From Microcoleus vaginatus HSN003 (lineage in GTDB: Bacteria; Cyanobacteriota; Cyanobacteriia; Cyanobacteriales; Microcoleaceae): a DNA stretch of 64,000 nt. The notes beneath the pieces were generated by a model, which was not told where the DNA came from, ran no database searches, and saw only the letters and a list, made by a program, of their open reading frames with translations. The stretch is from the NCBI RefSeq assembly GCF_022701255.1, contig NZ_CP031705.1, positions 5,704,001-5,768,000 on the forward strand, given 5' to 3'. Shown here piece by piece: positions 18,246 to 25,357 of the stretch; positions within the stretch are counted from its first letter, which is position 1, and each line of letters opens with the position of its first letter. The position numbers and the translations under genes are program-made.

Positions 18246-18983
18246 TTGTCAAACCTCACTAACAGGATGAAATTTATGCGTGTGACTACTGTTACGATTT
18301 TCAGCTTGATTGCTCTGCTCGTTCCCGCGTTGACCAAAAAGGCAACTGCTGCTTTTGACTCCGAACCCTTGGTGCAGGAACAGTACCGCAGAGATTTTAC
18401 GGCTCCGGCCGATCCGGGTGCGTCAGCATCGCCGGAGGGAAATTCCCAAGGAGATATGTTTCACAAGCCTTTTTACGCGGGCGAGCAGCCAGTGAGAAAG
18501 GAAAAAACTATCTCGGCGGGAGCTGACGGGCCAGAAGTTGCAGCCATACAGCAGCGGTTGCAGGTGCACAGTTTCAAGGTGGGGACGATCGACGGTTCCT
18601 ATGGATCTCGCACCACATCGGCTGTGAGTGCCTTCCAGCAGTCTAAGGGTTTGAAGGCAGATGGCATTGTGGACAAAGAAACTTGGACAGCTTTAGCAAC
18701 AGATCCGGCGTCTGCTCCTGAAACTGTGCAGAGCAACCCTCCAATTCTGAGCAATGCTGCTGTTCCGGGCAATCCTCCAACTCTTCTCAATAAAGGCGCT
18801 GTCGGTTCCAAGGTGAAGACGCTACAGGTGCGTTTGGAAATACAGGGTTACGATCCGGGCCCGATCGACGGCATTTTTGGCGCTCGCACTGCTACGGCTG
18901 TCAAGAACTTTCAGAAATTTAAGGGTTTGATGGCGAACGGCATGGTGGACGAAACAACCTGGAAATCGCTCGGCCAAAAGTAA
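18246..18983 (+). CDS. Secreted protein with two peptidoglycan-binding domains
   Basis: A 245-residue exported protein with two PG_binding_1 domains that should dock it on the cell wall. The N-terminus has a hydrophobic stretch TIFSLIALLVPALT followed by ATAAFD, a signal peptide with likely cleavage after Ala near residue 36. Repeat 1 (about 95-150) reads VAAIQQRLQVHSF then GTIDGSYGSRTTSAVSAFQQ; repeat 2 (about 180-242) reads KVKTLQVRLEIQGYDPG then GIFGARTATAVKNFQ. The linkers are rich in Pro, Ala and Ser. No catalytic domain is attached. The TTG at 18246 is chosen because CAGGGA lies 5 bases before it; an ATG at 18267 is the alternative and also leaves a full signal peptide, but its only SD is too close. 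Confidence 0.85.
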   Translation: MSNLTNRMKFMRVTTVTIFSLIALLVPALTKKATAAFDSEPLVQEQYRRDFTAPADPGASASPEGNSQGDMFHKPFYAGEQPVRKEKTISAGADGPEVAAIQQRLQVHSFKVGTIDGSYGSRTTSAVSAFQQSKGLKADGIVDKETWTALATDPASAPETVQSNPPILSNAAVPGNPPTLLNKGAVGSKVKTLQVRLEIQGYDPGPIDGIFGARTATAVKNFQKFKGLMANGMVDETTWKSLGQK

Positions 18984-19031
18984 GTGACAAGTAAAAAATA
19001 CGGAAAATTGCTGTGGCGATAACTCATGATT

Positions 19032-19062
19032 GAACCCGGTGTCCAAAAATGACCGGGTTTCT
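19032..19062 (+). terminator. Hairpin after peptidoglycan-binding gene
   Basis: Arms AACCCGGT and ACCGGGTT around a 12-base loop, 50 bases after the stop. The T-run is weak (TTTCTC), so termination is probable rather than certain. The arms match the CCGGGTTT repeat core used elsewhere in the window. Confidence 0.45.
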
Positions 19063-19070
19063 CGATGTGG

Positions 19071-19432
19071 GGCGATCGAGCAATTGGGTCATCAGCCTGG
19101 GAATTTATCCGTGGCTCGCTTCCTTCAATCTAAAATCTAAAATCTAAAATCGATTGGGCGATCGAGCAATTGGGTCATCACCCTGCGGATTTATCAGGGG
19201 GTCGCTTCCTTCAATCTAAAATCAAAAATCAAAAATCACAAATCGACCGATCGAGCAATTGGGTCATCACCCTGCGGATTTATCAGGGGGTCGCTTCCTT
19301 CAATCTAAAATCTATCATCTAAAATCAAAAATCGACTGAGCGAGCAATTGGGTCATCACCCTGCGGATTTATCAGGGTGTCGCTTCCTTCAATCTAAAAT
19401 CTATAATCTAAAATCAAAAATCGATTGACTGA
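19071..19432. repeat. Four tandem copies of an 86-89 bp unit
   Basis: Four direct copies begin at 19073, 19159, 19248 and about 19337. Each runs CGATCGAGCAATTGGGTCAT, then a short hairpin-like CCTGCGGATTTATCAGGG, then GTCGCTTCCTTCAATC and a variable run of TCTAAAA or TCAAAAA units. Copies 2-4 are nearly identical and copy 1 is diverged. The array ends 38 bp before the tRNA-Leu gene. Units are too long and too uniform throughout for a CRISPR array. Confidence 0.85.
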
Positions 19433-19470
19433 TCGCTTTGTTGTGTGCTATAGTAGTTAAATGTCAAAAT

Positions 19471-19552
19471 GCGGATATGGCGAAATTGGCAGACGCGCCA
19501 GATTTAGGTTCTGGTTCCGAAAGGAGTGAAGGTTCAAGTCCTTTTATCCGCA
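19471..19552 (+). tRNA. tRNA-Leu (UAG)
   Basis: Complete 82-base class II tRNA. The acceptor GCGGATA pairs with TATCCGC, and the discriminator is A. The anticodon stem CCAGA/TCTGG holds loop TTTAGGT with anticodon TAG. The long variable arm TTCCGAAAGGAGTGAA and the T-loop GGTTCAAGTCC are present. The CCA is not encoded. It lies between a tandem array and the remnant of a tRNA-associated transposon. Confidence 0.95.
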
Positions 19553-19580
19553 TAGCAAATTGTATTCCCAAAGCAAAAAC

Positions 19581-19614
19581 TGTACAGTAACAAATAATTG
19601 GTTACTGTATAGGC
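19581..19614. other. Possible end of the V-K transposon
   Basis: 29 bp after the tRNA the sequence TGTACAGTAACAAATAATT begins. V-K CAST ends that I recall start with TGTACAGTGACAAATTATC, and the match is close. An internal inverted repeat CAGTAAC...GTTACTG could be a transposase site. No matching opposite end was found, so this is a suggestion only. Confidence 0.4.
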
Positions 19615-19709
19615 GGCCATGACGCTACAACGGCTGAGGGAGAAGGAACCGGGGTTTACGAACTCGGTTTCGCTGGGGCGGTTTATGTTGTGCTGCGATT
19701 CATTCATAG

Positions 19710-20179
19710 CGATCGCTCCAAGTGGTAGAGTTTGAGAGGGAGAGTGCGATCGCATCCTTAAAATTTGGTCAGCCTGTGATTCCGGTATGGTTAGATCAGA
19801 TACATCGGTATTCGGCAAGTAAGTAGGTAGGCGAGGTAAAACACAATTATGTAAACGATTGTACAGTATCCAAATGCCCTAAACGTGGCTAAGTTAGGGG
19901 TGTTTACATGCTGTTACATAGCTCTGTTTAATCCCGCTTACCTACTTAGATGATAGCGATGAGGACAAAACCCGAATTTCCCTGCTAAATTCTAAAGAAG
20001 TTGAGGCAGAATTGGCAGAACTTCCCGACGACTTCCAGACAGATATTGAGGCAATTATTGATAGTTATGGCGATTTAGATTTAACTTCCCTACTGGCGAC
20101 AGTTTACGAGAAATATCCCGCTTATGCGAAGAAAAGTAAGCTGAAACAGCGAAAAAAAGCTGATTCCTCAGATACCTAA
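19710..20179 (+). pseudogene. Unknown gene interrupted by a MITE
   Basis: Two open stretches join in frame if the 127-bp inverted-repeat element between them is removed. The 5' part (19710-19820) reads EFERESAIASLKFG, then QPVIPVWLDQIHRYSAS. The 3' part (from about 19948) reads DDSDEDKTRISLLNSKEV and continues through LPDDFQTDIEAIIDSYGDL to KQRKKADSSDT, with TAA at 20177. Neither half has a plausible complete start and stop alone; a GTG at 19722 could start the reconstructed protein of about 115 residues. I do not recognise the family. The charged, acidic C-terminal half is reminiscent of small antitoxin-like proteins, without proof. The following gene starts 35 bp later on the same strand, suggesting an old operon. 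Confidence 0.5.
19821..19947. mobile_element. 127-bp MITE
   Basis: Terminal inverted repeats AAGTAGGTAGGCG (19821-19833) and CGCTTACCTACTT (19935-19947). The similarity extends inward on both sides (TTAAAC or TAAAAC, ATGTAA). It has no coding capacity. It sits exactly at the break of the reconstructed reading frame described for 19710-20179. Confidence 0.7.
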
Positions 20180-20214
20180 CCTAAAGTTTCTATTAAAAAG
20201 AAGGAGTTGTTACA

Positions 20215-20691
20215 ATGTCACCCGATCAAGACGTACCAATTAAAGTTTTACCATCAGGCAGCAATATCGGAATTTTTCTTGACAGCGTTAATGAAAATGC
20301 TTATGGAGACTATTTGGAAAAACCCGATGGGTTAGTTGTTCTTCAAGAAGATTTATATATGGTATCAGGTCGCAAAAGAGGCAGACACAGAATGTGTGAT
20401 GTACAAGCTGATCTCATTATTGATACGCCAACTTTTGCAGGTATAGCAATGGAAGCGGTTGCCTGCGGAGTTGAACCTGATGTTGTTGAACTACAAGAGA
20501 ATCGATTGATTGTGCAAGTGACAAGTTTAAATAATGCTCTTAACATTGCGACTCGTCGCCTCAAGCCTAAACGTCAGTCAGGTGGAAGGGTATACAGCTA
20601 TCTAGCTTTTATCTATGATAGGCGTGCCTATTCTATAGAAGCAATCAGAAAAAAGGTTGAAGCAGGAAAGTGGGAATTTCCACCAAACTGA
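20215..20691 (+). CDS. Uncharacterised 158-residue protein
   Basis: I do not recognise this protein. It is soluble, without signal peptide or membrane segment. It reads as mixed alpha/beta, with a Gly/Asp-rich first half (PSGSNIGIFLDSVNENAYGD), a RKRGRHRM basic patch around 60, and a C-terminal RVYSYLAFIYDRRAYSIEAI block. A strong GAAGGAG precedes the ATG at 20215 by about 8 bases, so it is expressed well if transcribed. It lies between the MITE-broken gene on the same strand and the converging tniQ, inside what looks like the remnant of a V-K transposon. It could be transposon cargo, or a chromosomal gene into which the element moved. No role is proposed. Confidence 0.65.
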   Translation: MSPDQDVPIKVLPSGSNIGIFLDSVNENAYGDYLEKPDGLVVLQEDLYMVSGRKRGRHRMCDVQADLIIDTPTFAGIAMEAVACGVEPDVVELQENRLIVQVTSLNNALNIATRRLKPKRQSGGRVYSYLAFIYDRRAYSIEAIRKKVEAGKWEFPPN

Positions 20692-20710
20692 TTTTCCTAT
20701 TAAGCAGCAA

Positions 20711-21244
20711 CTATCGCAATCCTAAATTATCTATGAAGTTTATAGGCTTTTGCCACTTTACCATTTTTGCTAAGGGTGTAAAACACCGCTGACACCACCC
20801 ATCCGCCCAGACAGAAGGTATCTTAAATCTTGCCCCACAACTTGGGCATTCCGAAAGTAAATTCAATTCGTGGCGATCACATCCTTCTGCCGTCTTAAAC
20901 TGCCACTCTATTTTGGGGCAAGGAGACTTAGCATAACAACCCGCACACAACCTTGGAGGTTCCATTTTCATACCCACTCCAGCAGGCGGCAACATCTGGA
21001 CTAAGCGATCGCCCTCCACCCTTACCACAACAGCTAATGCCTCCAACTGCTGAAGAGAAGGAGGGGGATTAAAGCGAAATTTTTCCCAACGGGCGATCGC
21101 ACCTCCCAACCCCGCCATCTTACCCAACCGAGTCGGCGTTAACTCATTGGCCCGCCGAAACCGCCCCAAAAAAAGGCTCAAACTCTCACCCTCCAACGGT
21201 TCCACCCGAAACAGCCAAGGCTGGATTTCTATCGCTTCCATCAC
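20711..21244 (-). CDS. tniQ: TniQ of a type V-K CRISPR-associated transposon
   Basis: A 177-residue small TniQ. In V-K CAST systems TniQ bridges the Cas12k-guide complex and the TnsC filament to direct insertion. The N-terminal half carries QPWLFRVEPLEGESLSLF and FLGRFRRANEL, then the helix-turn-helix AGLGGAIARWEKFRFNP. The C-terminal half has paired Cys motifs (LCAGCYAKSPC, CPSCGARF, WCQRCF), the zinc-binding set. Length and motifs match the V-K type TniQ rather than the longer Tn7 TnsD/TniQ. The gene looks intact. Its ATG overlaps the stop of the tnsC fragment by 4 bp, the usual tnsB-tnsC-tniQ arrangement. With tnsC truncated and neither tnsB nor cas12k in the window, it is probably a relic. 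Confidence 0.9.
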   Translation of the reverse strand: MMEAIEIQPWLFRVEPLEGESLSLFLGRFRRANELTPTRLGKMAGLGGAIARWEKFRFNPPPSLQQLEALAVVVRVEGDRLVQMLPPAGVGMKMEPPRLCAGCYAKSPCPKIEWQFKTAEGCDRHELNLLSECPSCGARFKIPSVWADGWCQRCFTPLAKMVKWQKPINFIDNLGLR

Positions 21245-21560
21245 TTGTACTCCGCAGCAACTTCATTGAGAGTCTCCAAATCAATCCTTGACAACCCCTT
21301 CTTCAAAGCCCGAATCGCCGTCTCCCTAAGAATCATATCCAATAGCCCCACATAACCCCCAGTCGCCTCCCCCAAAGTCTTCAGCATCGCCTTACTAGAA
21401 AGATTAGAAGCCACAGGTAACTGCAAAACCTTCTTTTCCCAAACTTCCACCGTCCGCTTAAACTCCTCCCCCGACAACTTACCAAACCGATGACTTGACC
21501 GAAAACGGTTATAAACCTGTTCATCCCGCTTAATCACCGCATCTAAGCGATCGGTATCGC
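21241..21560 (-). pseudogene. tnsC: TnsC 3' fragment (AAA+ ATPase of V-K transposon)
   Basis: The last third of TnsC, the AAA+ regulator that forms filaments on target DNA and recruits TnsB. The readable part starts near SDTDRLDAVIKRDEQVY and continues FRSSHRFGKLSGEEFK, LKTLGEATGGYVGLLDMIL and LSRIDLETLNEVAAEYK: the sensor-2/lid region and the C-terminus. The Walker A and B parts are gone. A GTG at 21537 could start 98 codons, but that is not the natural start. The homologous frame begins just beyond the stop codon of the transglutaminase-like gene (21561-21563), so the deletion joined the transposon to the end of that gene. The full protein is about 275 residues. Confidence 0.88.
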
Positions 21561-23933
21561 TTAAAACCAGCGCTTTTTGAGTTTCTTCAAGTGCGATCGC
21601 CTCAAATTTTCCACCAACTGCCGCAACTGGTTCAAATTACCCGCTTCGCCCCCATACTTCCAGCGCACGTAAGCCTGCGAAACTTCATCAATCACCTCAG
21701 CTTCATCAGTTGCATGATTCCCGCGCATAGCCTCAGCATACTCCAAAGGCGTTTGAGCGCGAGGTTTCACAAATCCCCTACTCGCCAAATCCTTCAGCAT
21801 TTCCTGATAAACCCCCTCCACCGGCGGCAACTTCGCAAGCCAGCGGCGGTGGCGCCACTTGCGCCACAGTTGCCAAATTAACCAGCCAATAAAGCCAAAG
21901 GCGATCGCAGCAATCAAACCAGTAAATAACCCCACCCAACCCTTAGCAAACTGTCCCAGAAACCAGCCCACAATCAAAGTTATCCAGCCAATTACAAAAC
22001 CTATGACTGAATCCAGCCCGCTTCTGAGAGGAGTCGGTAGCCAACCCGCGATCCACTTCCAAAACGATTCGATCGCACTAAAAGTCTGGTTGTCTTCCAC
22101 CGAAGCCGGAATCAACGGATAACCGGGAATCGGATTAAAACCAAACCAGCCATTATTGGGAAAATATACCTCCGTCATCAAGAAAGCATCGGTATTTTTC
22201 ACAACATAGTAACCAGTAAACGGGTTAAATTCCCCCGTATCGAAGCCACCCGCCAGTCGCGCCGGAATCCCGATCGATCTGAGCATAATTGTCAGTACCG
22301 TCGAAAAGTGGTCGGGATATCCACCTGTAACTTTTTTGCCATCCTGGGTATTTTTGTAACCAAACAGAAAACCCTCAACTAAATCTTCACTTTCCTCTAA
22401 GTAAGGCAAAGCTTTTTCAATTTTATAATTAGGGTTTTGCTTCAAATATTGAGCTAAGTACAAAGCTTTTTCGTAAGGAGAATCAATCGGTCTGTCCGAC
22501 TGAGACACTCGATTTCTTGCTGCCAATATTTCTTCAGTTTTTTCTCGCACCTTCTGGGCAATTTTCGGCGGCACATCCAAATAGAAGTTGCGAATATTTT
22601 TCGGGTAATTAGTACCAGTTTTCCCCAACAAAGAGCGATCGCGAAAAGGCACATTAGAAATAACTGTATAAGTCACACCCTCTCCCAATTCCGCAGGCGC
22701 TCGCAAACCCCCCTCCGCATCAATCGCCGCCTCTGGACTCGGAAAATAAAGCTCCTTCGGCTTGTTTAAAGCCGGAATCAAATTCGGCATTGGAGCAACA
22801 ATAGTATAACTTTGAATCACCTCTTGAGTCCGAGGCGCATTGGGAAACGGATTCAAATAAAATTGATAAGACCAGCTAGGTCGAGTCAGCTTTTGAGCTT
22901 GTTCGTTGCGAGAAATTTCCCAACCCTGACCAGTGTATTTGTCAAAGCCTAATACCCGCCAAAAACCCGCAGCCTGCGATCGCACCCGCATCACCACTTG
23001 AGGTTTCATTTCCCCCCGCAAATTTTGATTAATGCGCTGGTTGAAACCGTAATAAAAAGTAGAGTCCACCTCTCCTGGCCCAGAGTCTGGGTTTCTCCCC
23101 CTTCCTCCGCCAGTCCCTTTTTCATTTCCCCCTCTGACATACCCTGGATTCAGAATGCTGCGCGAGTCAAACTCCCCCTGATATTCCATAGGAGCACTCA
23201 CCGGAAAAGTCCGTAACTGATAGCCAGGGAGGCGTGGCAAAAACGCAAAAATAGTCAGCCCCAACCCGACAGTTATCAGCAGCAGCCAAGCAAAATTCTT
23301 TGGGGATAAAGTAGCAGCAAATAGCGACAGGCTATCATTTTTTCCTTTACCTTGTGCTTTTTCGCCAATGGCTTCTGGCTTCACAAATCCCAAGCGCGAT
23401 CGATAATCCAACACCAAAGTCGGAAGTGCTAAAGCCAAAAACAGCAACAACAGCGGCCCAAAAGTCAAGGTTTGGCTGAGAGTTGCTGCTACCCCTAACA
23501 AAATTAGCCCGATTACCATCGAATAGCCTAAATCCTTGCGGCGAGGCAAATCGAAACTGTGCAGCACTTGAAGTTGGATTAACAGTTGCGCCAAAACTAA
23601 CCGCGTATCATTCAATTCTCCCACCAAGCGGCTAAAAAAAGCGAACAGCGCCACCAGCATTCCAATAGCTATGCAGAACTTAGCAGCTACATTGCGATCG
23701 CGGCGGCGGTACCAACTCCAAGTTGCTCCCACAATACTAACAGGCACAGCCCACAGGTTCTGGGCTTCTTCAGCAGCAACGTCAGTAGCTACAATCCCCA
23801 CAATTACCAACAACTGAACTAGGATTCGCAGCAGTAAAGAATCCTCAATCACCGGCGGAGGCATCGCCTCAATCTGCTCCCACAGCTTACCCAAAACAGG
23901 TATATTTCGCAGGTTATCAGTTGTCATGTGCAC
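21561..23933 (-). CDS. TgpA-like membrane protein, triad-less transglutaminase fold
   Basis: A 790-residue protein of the DUF3488-transglutaminase-DUF4129 architecture. The N-terminal 200 residues hold about six membrane helices. A large extracytoplasmic domain follows, with the transglutaminase core at about 480-620; further hydrophobic helices lie near 650-710, and a C-terminal cytosolic DUF4129 tail ends LKKLKKRWF. The core keeps the fold motifs (IMLRSIGIPARLAGGF, EVYFPNNGWFGF), but the three catalytic positions are changed. The Cys site reads GYPDHFS (Pro540), the His site reads NTDAFLM (Phe584) and the Asp of FDP is Asn in FNPIPG. It is therefore probably not an active enzyme. My impression is that cyanobacterial relatives share this DHF pattern. 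The 3' end abuts the tnsC fragment. Confidence 0.85.
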   Translation of the reverse strand: MHMTTDNLRNIPVLGKLWEQIEAMPPPVIEDSLLLRILVQLLVIVGIVATDVAAEEAQNLWAVPVSIVGATWSWYRRRDRNVAAKFCIAIGMLVALFAFFSRLVGELNDTRLVLAQLLIQLQVLHSFDLPRRKDLGYSMVIGLILLGVAATLSQTLTFGPLLLLFLALALPTLVLDYRSRLGFVKPEAIGEKAQGKGKNDSLSLFAATLSPKNFAWLLLITVGLGLTIFAFLPRLPGYQLRTFPVSAPMEYQGEFDSRSILNPGYVRGGNEKGTGGGRGRNPDSGPGEVDSTFYYGFNQRINQNLRGEMKPQVVMRVRSQAAGFWRVLGFDKYTGQGWEISRNEQAQKLTRPSWSYQFYLNPFPNAPRTQEVIQSYTIVAPMPNLIPALNKPKELYFPSPEAAIDAEGGLRAPAELGEGVTYTVISNVPFRDRSLLGKTGTNYPKNIRNFYLDVPPKIAQKVREKTEEILAARNRVSQSDRPIDSPYEKALYLAQYLKQNPNYKIEKALPYLEESEDLVEGFLFGYKNTQDGKKVTGGYPDHFSTVLTIMLRSIGIPARLAGGFDTGEFNPFTGYYVVKNTDAFLMTEVYFPNNGWFGFNPIPGYPLIPASVEDNQTFSAIESFWKWIAGWLPTPLRSGLDSVIGFVIGWITLIVGWFLGQFAKGWVGLFTGLIAAIAFGFIGWLIWQLWRKWRHRRWLAKLPPVEGVYQEMLKDLASRGFVKPRAQTPLEYAEAMRGNHATDEAEVIDEVSQAYVRWKYGGEAGNLNQLRQLVENLRRSHLKKLKKRWF

Positions 23934-23945
23934 CCATCCAACTAT

Positions 23946-24181
23946 TTTAGATTTTAGATTTTAGATTTTAGATTGAATCCACAGATAAATCTGGGTTTTA
24001 CCTAATATCTAAATCTTATTTCCCTGTCAAACGATTTTAGATTTTAGATTTTAGATTTTAGATTGAATCCACAGATAAATCTGGGTTTTACCTAATCTCT
24101 AAATCTTATTTCTGTGTCAAGCGATTTTAGATTGAATCCACAGATTAACTTCACAGATAAATCTGGGTTTTACCTAATCTC
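23946..24181. repeat. Three tandem copies, 90/69 bp unit
   Basis: Three copies of GATTGAATCCACAGATAAAT followed by CTGGGTTTTACCTAAT start at 23971, 24061 and 24130, separated by runs of TTTTAGA. It lies between the diverged ends of the transglutaminase-like gene and the PatU-like gene, upstream of the former. The (TTTTAGA)n runs are the complement of the TCTAAAA runs in the array at 19071-19432. It is non-coding. Confidence 0.8.
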
Positions 24182-24286
24182 TATTTTTTTGGTTTTCCAC
24201 GACAGAAGTAGAGGAATTGCATTTGTTTTTGTGTGAGGTCAAACCAGCGAGTAAAAACCTAAATTATTTACTCTAATTACACCTTT

Positions 24287-25357
24287 CTAGTTGCTATCTT
24301 GTCCGGTTAAGATGGGACGAATAGCAAACATCAAAGGTCTAGTCTCGAAGTTTTGGAATCGAACTTCTAGAGCATAAGTCTTGTTCGGTTGTGGGTCAAA
24401 CAACTCCACACTTAAATGCCCGGAATTCGGACGATGTGCAGTTGCTTCGGCATCTCCTCCCTTGAGTTCCAAACTTCCTGCCCCCGGAAATTGGCACTCA
24501 ACTCTTAAACACGGCATTGGCTGTTCTCTGTTGTGGTTCGACAGGTATTGAGCTTCCAGAGTCAGCGAACCCAAACCAGTCAGCCACTCCCGCGAAACAG
24601 GCGGCTGATTCACAGGACAATCCAAAGTTAGAGACTCAATGATTTCCCTCGCGGCCAACAGCGACAGCACCATTTGTTGATCGGTACTCGCAGCTTCGTA
24701 AGTCGGGAAATCTTCTAAATCTAGAAGTCCCCGCAAAGAACCTCGGAGCACTAAACCAGCTAACTCGTTGAGTTCCTGAGAATGGCCGGGAAATAATCCA
24801 TCTACAGCGCGAACTAACTTCGAGCCTTCCCGCAGCGACGACATTACCAGTTCCTGACAAGGTTCTAGCAGTTGAGCAAAAACCCCTTGGGCGATCGGAA
24901 TTGGCAGGCGGCCCCACCTGATATTTTGTAGTTGGGGAGTCCAGAGGTGTAGGGGGGGAACCCATTGCGGGGCTACATCGTCTGGGTAATCGTGGTCGTA
25001 GCTTTTGAATTCTGTTTCCCAGGGGAACAGCGGCGGGTTAGATTCAATTTCGGCTCTAAGCCTTTCTTTTAACAAGGTCTGAAAACGGTCTTGCACGGTC
25101 GGTATTTCTCCAATTGTCTGCGGTTGTGCGGGTGCATTGCTGTGCGCCCCCACTTGATAGTCCAGCGGGTCTGGTTCGTCCCATTCCCAGTATTCCACCC
25201 CGGAATTGTCTTCTGTGTCGCCCCACTCTTCTGAGCGAGGGGATGGATTGAGGTTTTCCTCATCTTCGTTAGAGGTATTCGCGATCGGCGCCTGCAATAT
25301 CCAGTCTAAAAAATGGCGATCGAAAGCCTCTGCATCCCTGTTCGTTTCGTTATTCAT
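24287..25357 (-). CDS. patU: PatU-like protein
   Basis: About 356 residues, cytoplasmic. The first 110 residues are acidic and low-complexity (EEWGDTEDNSGVEYWEWDE). The middle (about 130-250) has the block LQNIRWGRLPIPIAQGVFAQ and helices LAGLVLRGSLRGLLDLEDF; the end is a beta-rich domain (SLTLEAQYLSNHNREQ, LSVELFDPQPNKTYALEV). I read it as the PatU-type partner that follows hetZ in filamentous cyanobacteria, where these genes control cell differentiation and pattern. The ATG at 25357 (MNNETNRDAEAF) overlaps the end of the HetZ-like gene by 8 bp and is preceded by GGAGAAGGGG. A longer TTG start at 25408 exists but is less likely. The assignment rests partly on neighbourhood. Confidence 0.55.
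   Translation of the reverse strand: MNNETNRDAEAFDRHFLDWILQAPIANTSNEDEENLNPSPRSEEWGDTEDNSGVEYWEWDEPDPLDYQVGAHSNAPAQPQTIGEIPTVQDRFQTLLKERLRAEIESNPPLFPWETEFKSYDHDYPDDVAPQWVPPLHLWTPQLQNIRWGRLPIPIAQGVFAQLLEPCQELVMSSLREGSKLVRAVDGLFPGHSQELNELAGLVLRGSLRGLLDLEDFPTYEAASTDQQMVLSLLAAREIIESLTLDCPVNQPPVSREWLTGLGSLTLEAQYLSNHNREQPMPCLRVECQFPGAGSLELKGGDAEATAHRPNSGHLSVELFDPQPNKTYALEVRFQNFETRPLMFAIRPILTGQDSN

Noticed and set aside
19071-19432. Possible CRISPR array
   Set aside because: Units are 86-89 bp and alike along their whole length. There is no short-repeat/unique-spacer alternation and no cas gene nearby.
19534-19818. 94-codon minus-strand frame
   Set aside because: It runs into the tRNA-Leu gene and across HIP1 sites; no recognisable protein.
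19553-20710. Search for cas12k, tracrRNA or CRISPR repeat beside tniQ
   Set aside because: No long frame with Cas12k features and no GTTGAAAG-ended repeat was seen; only the transposition gene remains are supported.
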